Positions 24,369 through 35,254 of a stretch of DNA of 64,000 bases are shown piece by piece. The stretch is from assembly GCA_958295665.1 (NCBI GenBank), contig OY282558.1, positions 355,501,448-355,565,447 of the forward strand, given 5' to 3'. The notes below the pieces were generated by a model. The model searched no databases, was not told the DNA's origin, and saw only the letters and a list, made by a program, of their open reading frames with translations. Each line of letters starts with the position of its first letter. Positions within the stretch are counted from its first letter, which is position 1. Made by a program: the position numbers and the translations under genes. This DNA comes from Tipula vernalis (lineage: Eukaryota > Arthropoda > Insecta > Diptera > Tipulidae).

Positions 24369-25090
24369 ATACACTAAATGATTATTAGCTAAACATTTTA
24401 AACGTATCCGTTTATTTCTCATTAACTTTGTTTTCTACACTCTTGTTTTGAAATTTGTTAACATTGATATAACTGATGCTGTTTTGTATGACAAGTGGAG
24501 CAGATAAGGCAGGTTATGAACGTATTGGCCTTTTGTGTTTTAATGGCTTGATTTACTGACCTTTCAGATGCGAAAGTCTAATGCATCAGCACGAGCTTTC
24601 AAAAAATCACGAAACGTGTTTATCGTTGCGTAATCGTCCTCTACAATCTTTTGTGCCCGTATTTTTCGGCTTTCTTCCACGACCCCTTTAATCTTCGTGT
24701 ATTTTCATTTAAACGGTTTAATGTTAATTTTCGGCAATTTAACATCAACTATTCATTGAATCATTGACTGCAACACTTGTATTTGGATGGATTGAAATCA
24801 TTTCACAGATAGCTTTCTTGAGTTGAATAACGATGTAATAATAAAGTTCCTGTCAAATTTATGTCGATGGTGTATATTTTGTTTTGAATCTCACGTACTT
24901 CTTGAAACATATCTTCAGTGCGTTGTAGCTTAACTTGCAGTTCATCTAAGATTACATCCCCTGGTTTTAACAACCCTCATAAATTTTTCCAACCGATTGA
25001 AACTTCGTTTATTATTATTTCTCTGTTTATTGATAACTTTCGATTTCAGCCATTTCACTATCACATTATTGACCTATTGTGAGGCAAATG
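24369..25090 (-). mobile_element. BEL/Pao remnant, gag side
   Basis: The minus strand reads, from about 25,060 down, R-S-F-N-R-L-E-K-F and then L-Q-R-T-E-D-M-F-Q-E-V-R-E-I-Q-N-K, resembling the start of BEL gag. Further on come T-F-R-D-F-L-K-A-R-A-D-A-L-D (about 24,580) and a zinc knuckle C-S-T-C-H-T-K-Q-H-Q-L-Y-Q-C (about 24,490), an exact C-x2-C-x4-H-x4-C. The last bases before the element boundary read K-C-L-A-N-N-H-L-V, and the partner cysteine block appears on the other side at about 15,285. Several frame changes and stops. This is the gag half of the BEL copy whose pol lies at 12.66-15.29 kb. Confidence 0.55.
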
Positions 25091-25820
25091 AGAGCTGAGT
25101 GGTATTAATACAAATCGAAACAAAATTTTATTTAATTGGTAAAATGGTAACACCGATTGCCGATCATCAATTTTGAGGTTAGGATCAAAATGGTGTCTTT
25201 ATTTTACCGCGCGGTAAAATTTTGATTACCACACGAGTTGATATGGTAGGTTTAATATATTTATCCAACCAATTTGATATTTAGAAAATGTATAGGCACA
25301 CAATTGATAATCCGATTTTGAATTAATTGCCTTCAGTAACTTACATACCGGTCCTAAAATTCACGCGTGGTTTGTGTTACCATGTTTCGAAGGTCCCACT
25401 ATTTATAATTACCTATATTATATATAGCGCATTATCTATGCTTTAACTATATGGTTTTAAAACAAGCTTGAAATTATAGTGTTTTATTAAAATTAAGAGC
25501 TTTTATAATAAAAGTAGGTAGAGTAGTTTGTTGAGAAAGTTTGAATTTGTTTAATACATATTTATAATCGGGTCAAACAAAATAAAATTATGACAAACGT
25601 AACATATGCACATAAATTTATGTTCTAACATATACAGTTATACATACTTAAGAATATCGTAGAAACAAAAGTCTTATTTTGAGAAGTACAAAACTAAAAT
25701 TAGTTTTTAATTTTAAGTGGAAATTATGTTTATACAGTTTTATACATACTAGTGATGATATTTTTGATGTGAAAACATCTTTTTTCTACGATAGTGCAGT
25801 AACCTATGCTTTCGATGATG
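25091..25820. other. No gene recognised between BEL gag and the Helentron
   Basis: AT-rich sequence without identifiable coding. It could hold the BEL 5' UTR or LTR, but there is no second copy in the window to compare it with. Confidence 0.35.
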
Positions 25821-25927
25821 ATTTTAACATTGAAAATGTTTTACGGACCGCTATCTATATAAAAATAATATTTTTTGTTTTTATATAAAAATAATATTTT
25901 TTTGTTTTGTTTTGTTAGTTTGCTTGC

Positions 25928-25979
25928 TACGTATTATGCCGCATACTCGAAAAAAAATCAGTAAGCGGCATTACACGTA
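25928..25979. repeat. Hairpin near the Helentron 5' end
   Basis: ATGCCGC (25,936-25,942) pairs with GCGGCAT (25,965-25,971). An outer TACGT (25,928-25,932) pairs with ACGTA (25,975-25,979). The loop is A-rich. A shorter relative (TACGTATTACACGTAAAT) recurs near 26,064. Confidence 0.7.
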
Positions 25980-26147
25980 AATAAAAATGTTGTATTTGTT
26001 TTGTGTAAAATTTGTTTAAATATAAAAATAAAAATTTTGTTTTGTTAGTTGTGTAAATTGCTATACGTATTACACGTAAATAAAAATTAAAAAAAAAACG
26101 ATTTGAATTAAAAAGTTAATTTTTTATAAAATAAAGATTAGTTCGAG

Positions 26148-26936
26148 ATGCCTCCTCTTACTTCCGCCCAACGACAAGCCAATTATCGTAAGAGAAAGCG
26201 TGAGCAGTTAAATGTTTCTATTGGTTCCAGTTCTGCTTCTACAGCGGCAGAGCGTCAAGCGACTTGTAGAAAACGGAAACGAGAGCAAACTATTACGATT
26301 AATTTAGAATCTAAACGGAATATGGAGTTTAAAAAGAGATTTGCAGATAATGGTTTCGGCTTCGTGTGCAATGTATGCGATCGTTTGTGGTACAAAAATG
26401 ATTTATCACGCATTTCATCTAAATGCTATGCCTTAATTCAGAAAGAATTTCCTTTACAGTGTGTAAAGAATATGATGGCGTGTAGTACATGTAAATCATC
26501 GATTGATAAGCATAAAATTCCACAATTATCGAGTTCCAATGGATTTAAATATCCTGAATATCCAAATCATCTACCGGATTTGGGTGTAATTGCTGAACGG
26601 CTGGTATCACCTAGATTATCTTTCATGCAAATTAGACGTTAACGGTATCAACAGGGCACCTATAAAATTATCGGACAAGTGATAAATGTTCCTGTTGATG
26701 TAAATAATATGGTGAATATGCTTCCTAGAGCATTAGATGATGATTTTACTATTAATGTAAATATAAAGCGACATCTTCCACATAAATCTTCCTACATCGA
26801 AGGATTTGTAAACAAAGACACGGTTAAAAAATGGTTAAATTACCTTATTAATAAACCGTTGTACGTGCAACACAATATACAGATTGATGAACATTTTTTT
26901 TACAATCGATTGCATCTAAGGACGTCGATGTATTAG
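26148..26936 (+). pseudogene. Helentron Rep-helicase: N-terminal region
   Basis: Begins M-P-P-L-T-S-A-Q-R-Q with two copies of an R-Q-A-x-Y/C-R-K-R-K-R-E-Q repeat, a basic N-terminus usual in these proteins. C-N-V-C-D-R-L-W-Y and C-S-T-C follow, the cysteine pairs of the pre-Rep zinc-finger-like region. An in-frame TAA at 26,640 follows F-M-Q-I-R-R. The same frame then continues to 26,936 with G-Q-V-I-N-V-P-V-D-V-N and L-P-R-A-L-D-D-D, a conserved block of insect Helitron/Helentron proteins. A frameshift in or near a T-run at about 26,895 moves the coding to the next frame. Confidence 0.85.
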
Positions 26937-28382
26937 AACCATTGGAATTTGATGATGCTCAAGAAAATTTATTAGGTCAACAGCATACTTTATTTTGGAG
27001 TGAAGATAAATATTTAAATTTGGCTCCAGGCCAAAAAGAAAAGCCATTAAGTCTATTGTATGATCAATATGCTGAAGAGTTATCATTTCCTAAAATTTAT
27101 TTGGGATATCCTCGTGTCTTTAAATCAGATGTGAATGTTACACCTGTCATGATGGCCACATCTAAAATTCGACGACGAGATCGTCGTGGTGTAACCCCAC
27201 ACCATATATTATACATGGCAATGAAGATTTTGCGAATTCGTGTGAGTGAAGGTTTGTATTTAGCTTTTCGAGCCTCTGATATGGAACATACGACTAGAAA
27301 GATGATAGAGGATAAAGATTACATAGAATCGTGTATTAATACAAATTTATCGTTCATGAAAAGTATTCCAAACTCAGCTCAATATTGGATTGAACGAAAG
27401 AGAAGTTTATTTGCTATGATGCGACAATTAGGAAAACCAACGATGTTTTTAACAGTACTTAGTGCATCTGAAGTAAAGTGGGATGATTTAATACGATTGT
27501 TGCATCGATTAAAATATCATCGAGAAGCAGATAATGTTGAATCATTGAGTGCCATGGCTCGAGCTTCTCTTGTAAATGAAGATCCGGTTACGTGTAATTT
27601 ATGTTTTAACAAATTAGTTGATGTGCTGATGGCTATGCTTCAGCTAAAGAAAAATGGTCCTTTTGGTGATAACTATGTCGTTGATTACTTTAAACGAATT
27701 GAATTTCAACATCGTGGTAGTGCACACGCTCATATTCTATTGTGGTTGAATAATGCTCCCGATGAAAATGTTGGTGCAGATATGTCGGAAAGTATTAAAT
27801 AGATTGATCGTTTGGTGTCCGTTGATAAAAATCATTTATCACCTAAGTTTATAGATTCTCAGACAAATCGACATACTTTTACTTGTTATTAAAAAAATAC
27901 TACAATTTGTAGATTTCACGCTCCATTCTTGCCTATGGTTCGCACTGAAGTACCTACTGCTGCCTTTAACTACTAATGATGGGCGTAGTAAAGATTTAAA
28001 GAGAAGATTTAATCAATTAAAACAAAATTTAGAAAATGAGTCGTATGATAGTATCGAGCAGTTTTGGAGTAAAAATGGAATATTAAATGAAGGACAGTAT
28101 TATTCGATAATACAATCAGGTTTATCAAGACCAATGATGTTTCCTCAGCGAGATATAAAAAATATATGGACCAATAATTTTAATCCTTGGTTAGCTTCGA
28201 TCTTACGGTCAAACATGGATTTACAGTATAATCTAGAAGAATATTCGTGTGCCGCGTATGTGGCCGATTATATTAATAAAACAAATCGTGGTATTAGTAA
28301 TTTACATAGAAGGTTGTTACAAATGCAAGATGAACATCCCGAAAAGGATTATGCTGAGATATTAATATCCATTGGAATATAA
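26910..28382 (+). pseudogene. Helentron Rep (HUH) domain
   Basis: Helitron_like_N-type region (26,942-27,802) with P-T-M-F-L-T-V-L-S-A-S-E-V-K-W, followed by the HUH metal motif in E-F-Q-H-R-G-S-A-H-A-H-I-L-L-W. Coding continues through in-frame stops at 27,800 and 27,890; between and after them are T-C-Y-x-K and C-R-F-H-A-P-F-L-P-M. It reaches the tyrosine motif Y-V-A-D-Y-I-N-K at about 28,255, where the two tyrosines are the catalytic pair for single-strand nicking. The metal and tyrosine residues are preserved although the frame is broken. Confidence 0.88.
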
Positions 28383-28400
28383 GTTTTAAATTCCGTCGAA

Positions 28401-29789
28401 ATGAGTGCTCAAGAGCCAGCCTGGTTTCTATTGAGGTTACCTATGTCTAAAACTAGTAGAAATATTGAATTTATTACAACATCTTGGCCACAGGATAGGT
28501 TAAAAGTTAGAAAAACTAAAGAACAATTGGATCGAGAAATGATTGAACAAGATTCAGGTGAGATATGGCGAGATACAATTATAGAAAAGTATGAAGAACG
28601 ACCAGAAAATATGAATACTGTATCTTTGATTGATTTTGTATTACTTTGGACAAAACGTCCAAATGATGAATATTACATGAGAAAACAAGCCAAAATCGTT
28701 CGTTGGATTGACTATGATGTTGATAAAGACTATGATAATTACAGACGAGAGATGGTTTTATTATTCCATTCATTTAGAAATGAAGAGGATGATTTATTGA
28801 GCGGTGAAAAGTATAAACAAATATATCTAGAAAATGAACAACAGCTGTTAAAATTAAAGAAAAAATATTGTTCTAATCTCGATATTGTGGCAACCTTAAA
28901 AATTTGTCGAGAGATGAATCAACTTGAAAATGAAGAAGTCTTAAAGTCCGATATTGTGGATGATGTAAACATAAATCGTCTTGTTGATTATGATATGATC
29001 GCAAACACACCAAATAACGACGATATAAAAAATTTACAAATGGATAGAATTGGTATCGTAGCAAAGCGAGAAAATGTTCTTAACCACGTGGATTATTGTT
29101 CTATGATTCGACTTACAAATAAAGAACAACGGGAATTAATTTTAGAGGCGATTTATCGTTCACATGATTCGGATAGTGATCCAATACAAATATTCTTTAG
29201 TGGTCCTGCTGGTTGTGGCAATACGTTTACATTAAAATCATTGATGGAAACATACAATCGATTTTCACAGCAGCATAATGCTATATATAATGCCTACATA
29301 TCTTGTGCATCCACTGGTAAAGCTGCAGTGGCTATTGGCGGACAGACCGTTCACTCAGTATTTAAAATTACAATTTCGAAAAGAGACTCTGGTTTTACTT
29401 ATCAAAATTTACAAATGTATCGATCTACTTTCCGTAATATTTGTATTGTATTTATTGACGAGGTCAGTATGATTGGAGCAAAATTATTAAACACGTTAAA
29501 TTCAAAATTACAACAAGTTACCAGTGAATTCGATAAGCCATTTGGTGGAATGAATATCGTTTTTTGTGGAGATCTGCGACAGTTACCACCTGTTCGTGCT
29601 ACGCCAATATATCGACGTCCGAAAGCAGTATTTGGTGGGGATATCTTGTGGCGTCGAGTAGATGAACATATTTTTTTTATGAATGATCATATACTGGGTA
29701 GTAGCCGTTCTACTATGCCTGAAATTGGAGATATATGTGCAGTAGAAGTCGTAATTCGTGGCCAAAGGTGTATTATGGTATCTGTGTAA
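28401..29789 (+). pseudogene. Helentron Pif1-like helicase fused to endonuclease start
   Basis: A 462-aa open frame. Walker A reads G-P-A-G-C-G-N-T-F, so the nucleotide-binding lysine is replaced by asparagine. T-G-K-A-A-V-A-I-G-G-Q-T-V-H is motif Ia, I-D-E-V-S-M-I is Walker B and F-C-G-D-L-R-Q-L-P-P is motif III. After W-R-R-V-D-E-H-I-F-F-M at about 29,680 the usual helicase motifs IV-VI are absent. The frame jumps instead to an endonuclease-like stretch, E-I-G-D-I-C-A-V-E-V, ending M-V-S-V at a stop (29,787). The next bases continue the endonuclease in the same frame. Confidence 0.88.
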
Positions 29790-30180
29790 TTGAGCCCAAA
29801 TACTTGTATGGCAGATATTCGAGCATTTCTTGCAATGAATTTGGCAGCATATACAAGAAAGTTCACAGAAGTGTTTCCGGATATCATACGATTTAATTTG
29901 ACCGATTTGCCTATGATAGTGGCAGGTGATTTTAATTTAGATATTAAAAAGAAATAAAACGAAGAGTTTGTGAATTTCATGAAAAATTATTTGGAGATTG
30001 ATCTTTGTTATACAAAATCTTTATCGACAACAAAGAATAATACGTGTATCGATTAAATGTTCTCAAGAAATTGTGAGGGAGTGGATTATATGAAATATGT
30101 TAGTTATTTTAGTTATCATGACCCTATACTTGCGGTGATTAAAGTATCAAAAATGAAAATAAATAAAAAATTATACTAAC
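29690..30180 (+). pseudogene. Helentron C-terminal AP-like endonuclease
   Basis: In frame with the helicase after the stop at 29,787: L-S-P-N-T, then L-P-M-I-V-A-G-D-F-N-L-D-I (the G-D-F-N metal/catalytic motif). After another stop at 29,955 comes E-F-V-N-F-M-K-N-Y-L, then T-C-I-D near 30,050, a further stop, and Y-V-S-Y-F-S-Y-H-D-P-I-L-A-V-I, equivalent to the terminal S-D-H block. It is the endonuclease that Helentrons carry at the C-terminus, with three nonsense codons. Confidence 0.8.
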
Positions 30181-31473
30181 TTTAAAATTGGTTGTATTTG
30201 TTCGCGGTTAACATTTTCAATGTTTTCGTTGTTTAGCTCGCTAAACCTTCGGCTTTTTTAATTTAAATTATATAAGAAAAGGATGTTTTGCACAAATCAT
30301 GTTGCAATTTCAATGCATTCTCAATTGTCACACGATTTGTGAAAACCCAAATGTTTACACACACTCGAAAAAAAATTTGATATGCGATGCAAATAGTTTC
30401 GTATATGACTCCAGCGCAAACTAGCTTCGTTTTTCGATTTACGCTTTGTGCCAAAAAAAAAAAAGAGTTGATGATGCTCCCAATTTCGATACAAATTACA
30501 TTAAAATTATATATGATACTACCTACAACGATTTACAGAACAATTTGCATCAAGGTTTTTTCGATGCACGTTATTTTGAAATTTGATGCAATACGTGTTT
30601 ATTGAAATTATGGTGCAGTTTGCATCGTAATCTGTTATAATTTGTATCTGAATTGCTTCGATGTGTCCTGTATCGTTTTGCAACTATGATTGCATTTAAA
30701 TAATATACGATATTAGTTATATCGAAACACAACAAATTATGTATCAAGTTGCATCGTAAACGAGATCAAGATGTATCAAATATGAAATCATCCTCAGAAC
30801 CCACTGGTTGTAATAAAACTAAGTGAATTATATTCATTCGACATATATTTATTTATTAAATAATAATAATAAAATATAAAATAAAATTATTTAAAATACA
30901 AATAATTAAAATGTAATAATTTAATATAATTAAAATTCAATAAAATTATTATTGATTACACTTCATATAATAACTATTCTTAATTTAAGTTTAATTATAC
31001 CTTGTAATTGCTATTTCAATTTGATTTTTGTAAGGTCGCAATCTAAACAATACATTTTATATATTTAATCAAAATTAAATCAATTGCACATTGCATCCAA
31101 TTAAATAAAAATTTTTAGTTTTACATACAAAATGTTTTTCATAAGCTTTTTTGTACTGTAATGAATTAAAATTAAGACAAATAGGACTAGAGTTTTTTTC
31201 GATTAATTGATACCCACAGTAGAATTTATCATAAATTCCAATAAATTCACTCATAAGGAAGTATATTTCGTTATTACAGTCAAGAATATCAATTATTTTA
31301 TATACATGAATTAATTGGTGGGATTATTTTTCTTTCAAAATGCAGAAACCTTTCTTATAATGAAAGTCACTGATAAAATATGATAAACTAAAAATTGGTC
31401 TAGAAAACCTATCAAGACAATTGTAACTAATATTAGAATTATATAACGATTTTTTCCCCTTTTGACTTTGGGT

Positions 31474-33481
31474 TTAAAATGTTGAATTTGCCCAAACATT
31501 ACTCATCATTTGTTGGTGCCTTTTAGCAAACGATTGACAGATATTTATAAAATTAGGTGTTATATTTTTTTTAAAATAACGATGTTTGCCTTCGTACCGC
31601 ATTGTCCACAAATGGATAACAGGACCCATTTGCCTGATGACAGTGGGATAATGCAGAAGGAAGTGTTGTTTTGGTGTCAAATCTTTTTTGAACGTAGTTT
31701 TTATCGATTCCAAATGAGAAGTTATTATACTTTGTGGATGTTTTATGTCACTATCAGTTAATTCATGGCGAAATAAAATTATTATTATTTCAATAACACT
31801 AAGCACAGCTTTCCATTGACATTGGTGAGCTTGATCATAAAACCTGTCAAAAATAAACGGAAAATGTGTAGCTAGGCATAATACCTGTATGGCATTTTGT
31901 CCTAAATTACTTTTTTCCAGGTTAATGTTCGATGGTTTATTTCTTCGATCAATGAATCCAAAATTATAAGCAGATATACAATTATTTATTTTATCAATGT
32001 TAGTTAAAACTTTCTGTTCGATAAAGAATTCAAATTGATATTTCAATACTAATACAACAAAGCCTTCTAAACCATTATGTAATAGATCCACACTATGGTT
32101 TTTAATAGAGTGAAAGTATTTTAAATCGTTCAATACTGAATTGCGACTAATACCTTGGGTTTCCATCATTTTTAACTTTCTCAATGGCGGTTGATCGCAT
32201 AAAATAGTGTAACAGTCATCTGTTCTAAGCAATTTTAGATCTTCAGTAGTTGATTTTTTTGTTTCTCCGCTAGGCATAATACAAAATCGGCAAAAAAATT
32301 TAGCGGAGAAAGATTTAGTAAAACCAATTAGGTCATTTGCCGCCAGATTATCATGAGATAAGGAAAGTATTGTTCCTGAAACCAAACCGAGTTTATCTAT
32401 AAATATACCATCATTTTTCAAGATTTTGATATCTGCTACAATTGGTTGTAAAATTGAATTTAAATTAAAATCGCCATGGAGATCGTTTACGTAAAAAAGG
32501 CTCACTAAAAATATATTTTGTAGGTTGGATTTTAGATTGGTTGGACTGTTTACGATTGTAAAATATATACCGCCTACTTTATGAACTATCGTCTTACTGC
32601 CAAGTACCCTAGCAACTTCAAAGTCGTCGTAGTACAGCTGAATTAAAACTTTCGCTTCGTTAACAAAATCCTTCTTAATGGACTGAAAACGATCTCCGCA
32701 ACAGCCAAATTTGTAAATTCCACTAGTGCAACTGTGAGAAACATTGAAATCTCTAAATAAGTTACGAAAACTGGAATTTTTAAAAATTGTCGTTAATGTC
32801 TTTGTAATTGGTATAAATTGAAAAAAATGTTGAACAAGTTTTCTTGAGTAAGTGAATGATTCTCCATTGAACCTCCTCTCCCACCTAAATCCAATTGGAA
32901 TTTGTTGTGGTTCTATATAAAAAAACATTTTCTAAGAACAGTTTTTTGCGTTTATATTTCGAGCAAAAATTTTTCATAGTTTCAGAAATTTTAATTTTAT
33001 TAAATGTCGTGTTAATTTGGGATGATGCGGATATAATATTAATGCCGATATCAGTTATGATTTTGGTTTGGCAGAAAACATCTGTCATTGTTTGCTTTGG
33101 CAACCCTAATAGATTAAGTTTGGCATAGAAACATTTCATTGCGTTTTCAAAGTCACTTAAAGTTGGAGTTTTAATTTCAAGCTCTGAAGATTTGTCTAAA
33201 CGATCGTTATGAATATAAACGTCCTCTATTTTTTCCAAAGAAGCTATAGTACATACAGCCTCGTTTGAGTCGGCTAATGGATTATTTATTTCCAGAATGT
33301 GAGATTTGTTTAAATGTTTTTTTAGGGCACAAAAAGTCTGGAAGGTGCAATCACAATTCTTTTCTTTGACACATTTAATTTTGATGCTAGACTTTTCTTT
33401 TACGAATTCTTGATATTTTAGGTGAAGTATTAATTTATTTAATTCAGCAAATACCTCATTACAGAAATAGCAAAAATACAT
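31474..33481 (-). pseudogene. Transposase-like protein with C2H2-type N-terminus (CACTA/CMC-like)
   Basis: Start chosen at 33,481 (M-Y-F-C-Y-F-C), because the open frame further upstream is hydrophobic and unrelated. The N-terminus holds C-Y-F-C and later C-D-C..H..H cysteine/histidine pairs. A one-base frame change at a T-run near 32,925 leads to the 484-aa frame. That frame contains L-Y-Y-D-D-F-E-V, L-G-S-K..H-K-V-G-G-I-Y-F, H-D-N-L-A-A-N-D-L-I-G-F, F-F-C-R-F-C, H-S-V-D-L-L-H-N-G-L-E-G, K-Q-H-F-L-L-H-Y-P and M-R-Y-E-G-K-H. These blocks are typical of a transposase-like family common in fish and arthropods that I place near CACTA/EnSpm. Except for the homopolymer frameshift (possibly an assembly error) it is intact. 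Confidence 0.65.
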
Positions 33482-33559
33482 TTTTGCTAGTATATTAAGA
33501 TAGAAAAGGAAATGATTTATGTTTATAAAAAAAATTAATGAAAAAATGTTAATTAACAC

Positions 33560-34467
33560 CTGTTATTAGATCTAATTTGCAGGATATTTCCTTAATCCTG
33601 GACGTGATAGTTCCTGCATCTTTAATTTCATAAAAATAGTAAGCGATGAATGTCCAAAATGTTTTTAAACTATCAGCAAAATGTAGCCCAAACATAGTGC
33701 GATTTAAACAATAAATCAACGGCTTCAATGAAAGTAAAATTTCCTGGTAAGATTATCAGCTCTCGCTTGGCTGATGATTTACCTGCTACGACTTGTGGTA
33801 ATATATTTAGAAGGTAAAAAAAGTCTTGCATCGAATGCAATAATTCTAAGTAGAATTTAAATTTATTAGTATGTGTATTATTCTTTAGCTGATCTATCTT
33901 ACCTTCAATCTCAGGTAAGCTTATAAAATGCGGCCCTCTAGTTTCCATAAAAATTTGTTTAATATGTGGTGAACAAATTTTCCATTTGTTTATAAAATGT
34001 TGATGTTTCTCGGAATACCGTATTTCGAAGTCATATAGAATCTGGAATAGTAAACAAAAAATGAATAAATATTAATACACATGAATAGAGATTATTGAAT
34101 AGAGTATAATTCAACTGATTACTCTTACCAGATCGGGAGATGTATAAAAAAAGGGAAATTGTTTTGAGAATTTTCCAATTTCAGGTGACGACCGTAAAAT
34201 ATCGATGCGCACACTCAAAGTTTCGAGAAGTTTCTGTTTGATTAAATCTTTCTGAGTAGTTACGTTTAAATTTTTTAAAATCAAAAAATTTTCGTCACTG
34301 TCTATGTCAAAAGCTGGTTTAGTTTCCGTTGAAATTAATGATCCTGCTACATTGCGTTTCCGACTGTTTTTCCCAGTGGCATGTTCTAATGCATATGATT
34401 TTTGGCGTACCCGGTTTAATCTTGATATAACATACCCGCGATTTTTTTTTCTATCATATAAAGCGTC
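33560..34467 (-). pseudogene. SAM-type (SAMD3-like) gene, 3' exons
   Basis: Two exons with good borders: 34,129-34,467 (donor GTAAGA) and 33,560-34,041 (acceptor CCAG). The first holds R-V-R-Q-K-S-Y-A-L-E-H and a linker ending F-F-Y-T-S-P-D-L. The second holds the C-terminal block L-I-I-L-P-G-N-F-T-F-I-E-A-V-D-L-L-F-K and then, after a one-base frame change at about 33,690, a W-T-F-I-A-Y-Y-F-Y-E-I end. This mirrors the end of the gene at 15,975-18,509 (I-Y-V-W-M-F-I-Q), so both are members of one family. The SAM-domain exons are missing. It lies directly upstream of the transposase gene on the same strand. Confidence 0.5.
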
Positions 34468-34499
34468 CTAATAAATAATAAAAGTATACTGTTTAATTC

Positions 34500-35254
34500 A
34501 TCTTGTATTTAGCTATAGTTACATAACAAATTATACGTTATATAACAAATTAATGTTTTATATATGTAATATATATATACATATTATGTATAAATACTTT
34601 GTAAATTATAAAATTATTTACTAACGAATATCCAAATTGATGTTATTTACATACTTATATTTGTAAAGTTAAATTGAGTGGTAAGCCCTGTTTTTCTCAA
34701 ACGAATAGAAAAGCTATTAATAGCTACATATTAATTTTTGTCTTTGTTTTTTGTACTCTTATTTAAAAATTTGACCATTTGAAAATGAATATAATATAGG
34801 GATACGTTATTTCATTGAACGGTTATTGAGCTAAGGCCATATAGTTTTATTTGGTGTATTGCGCCTTAGTGTAGGTTTATACTTTTGCAAAATATTAAGA
34901 TTATGTATGTATATATTTTACAAAAGTATAAACCAACTGCGCTATAGGTACTTCAGTACTATCATATTGTTTTTACTTGGAATGGTTAAATAAATGCAAG
35001 GTGACACATGCACATAGGCACATTTATGGTATTATGTGCCAGTAAACCCTCATCCTTAAAGGCTAAGTCAACTCTTTAGCCTTACATTATAATAATTGGG
35101 TTTCTATGTTAACCTTATTAAAGTGGTTGAATATAAACAGAGGCTGACAGAGTACGTACATATGTTAGTTGGTAAATAATTTAAATGAAAAATTCACGTT
35201 CTAAATATACGAATAGGTACGCACGTAGTACGTTACGTTTGCAACCAACTTCAA
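34500..35254. other. Non-coding stretch inside the second CMC-like element
   Basis: AT-rich, without coding. It contains the inverted repeat at 34,874-34,934. Confidence 0.45.
34874..34934. repeat. 22-bp inverted repeat, one mismatch
   Basis: GGTTTATACTTTTGCAAAAT(AT) at 34,874-34,895 pairs with the complement at 34,913-34,934 with a single mismatch; the loop is 17 nt. It could be a small MITE, a structured element of the surrounding transposon, or a chance product of AT-richness, though a 22-bp arm makes chance unlikely. Confidence 0.75.

Larger units (their letters stand above)
25826..30246 (+). mobile_element. Helentron-type rolling-circle transposon, internally deleted
   Basis: Single-strand plus-oriented coding: HUH Rep, Pif1-like helicase and a C-terminal AP-like endonuclease, the domain set that distinguishes Helentrons from plain Helitrons. 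The ends are suggested by a 15-bp inverted pair, AACATTGAAAATGTT at 25,826-25,840 and its complement at 30,210-30,224. A 7-bp stem, 2-nt loop hairpin GTTTAGC-TC-GCTAAAC follows at 30,231-30,246. Subterminal inverted repeats and a 3' hairpin fit Helentron termini. The exact last base was not determined. Nonsense codons and frameshifts make it non-autonomous. Confidence 0.8.
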
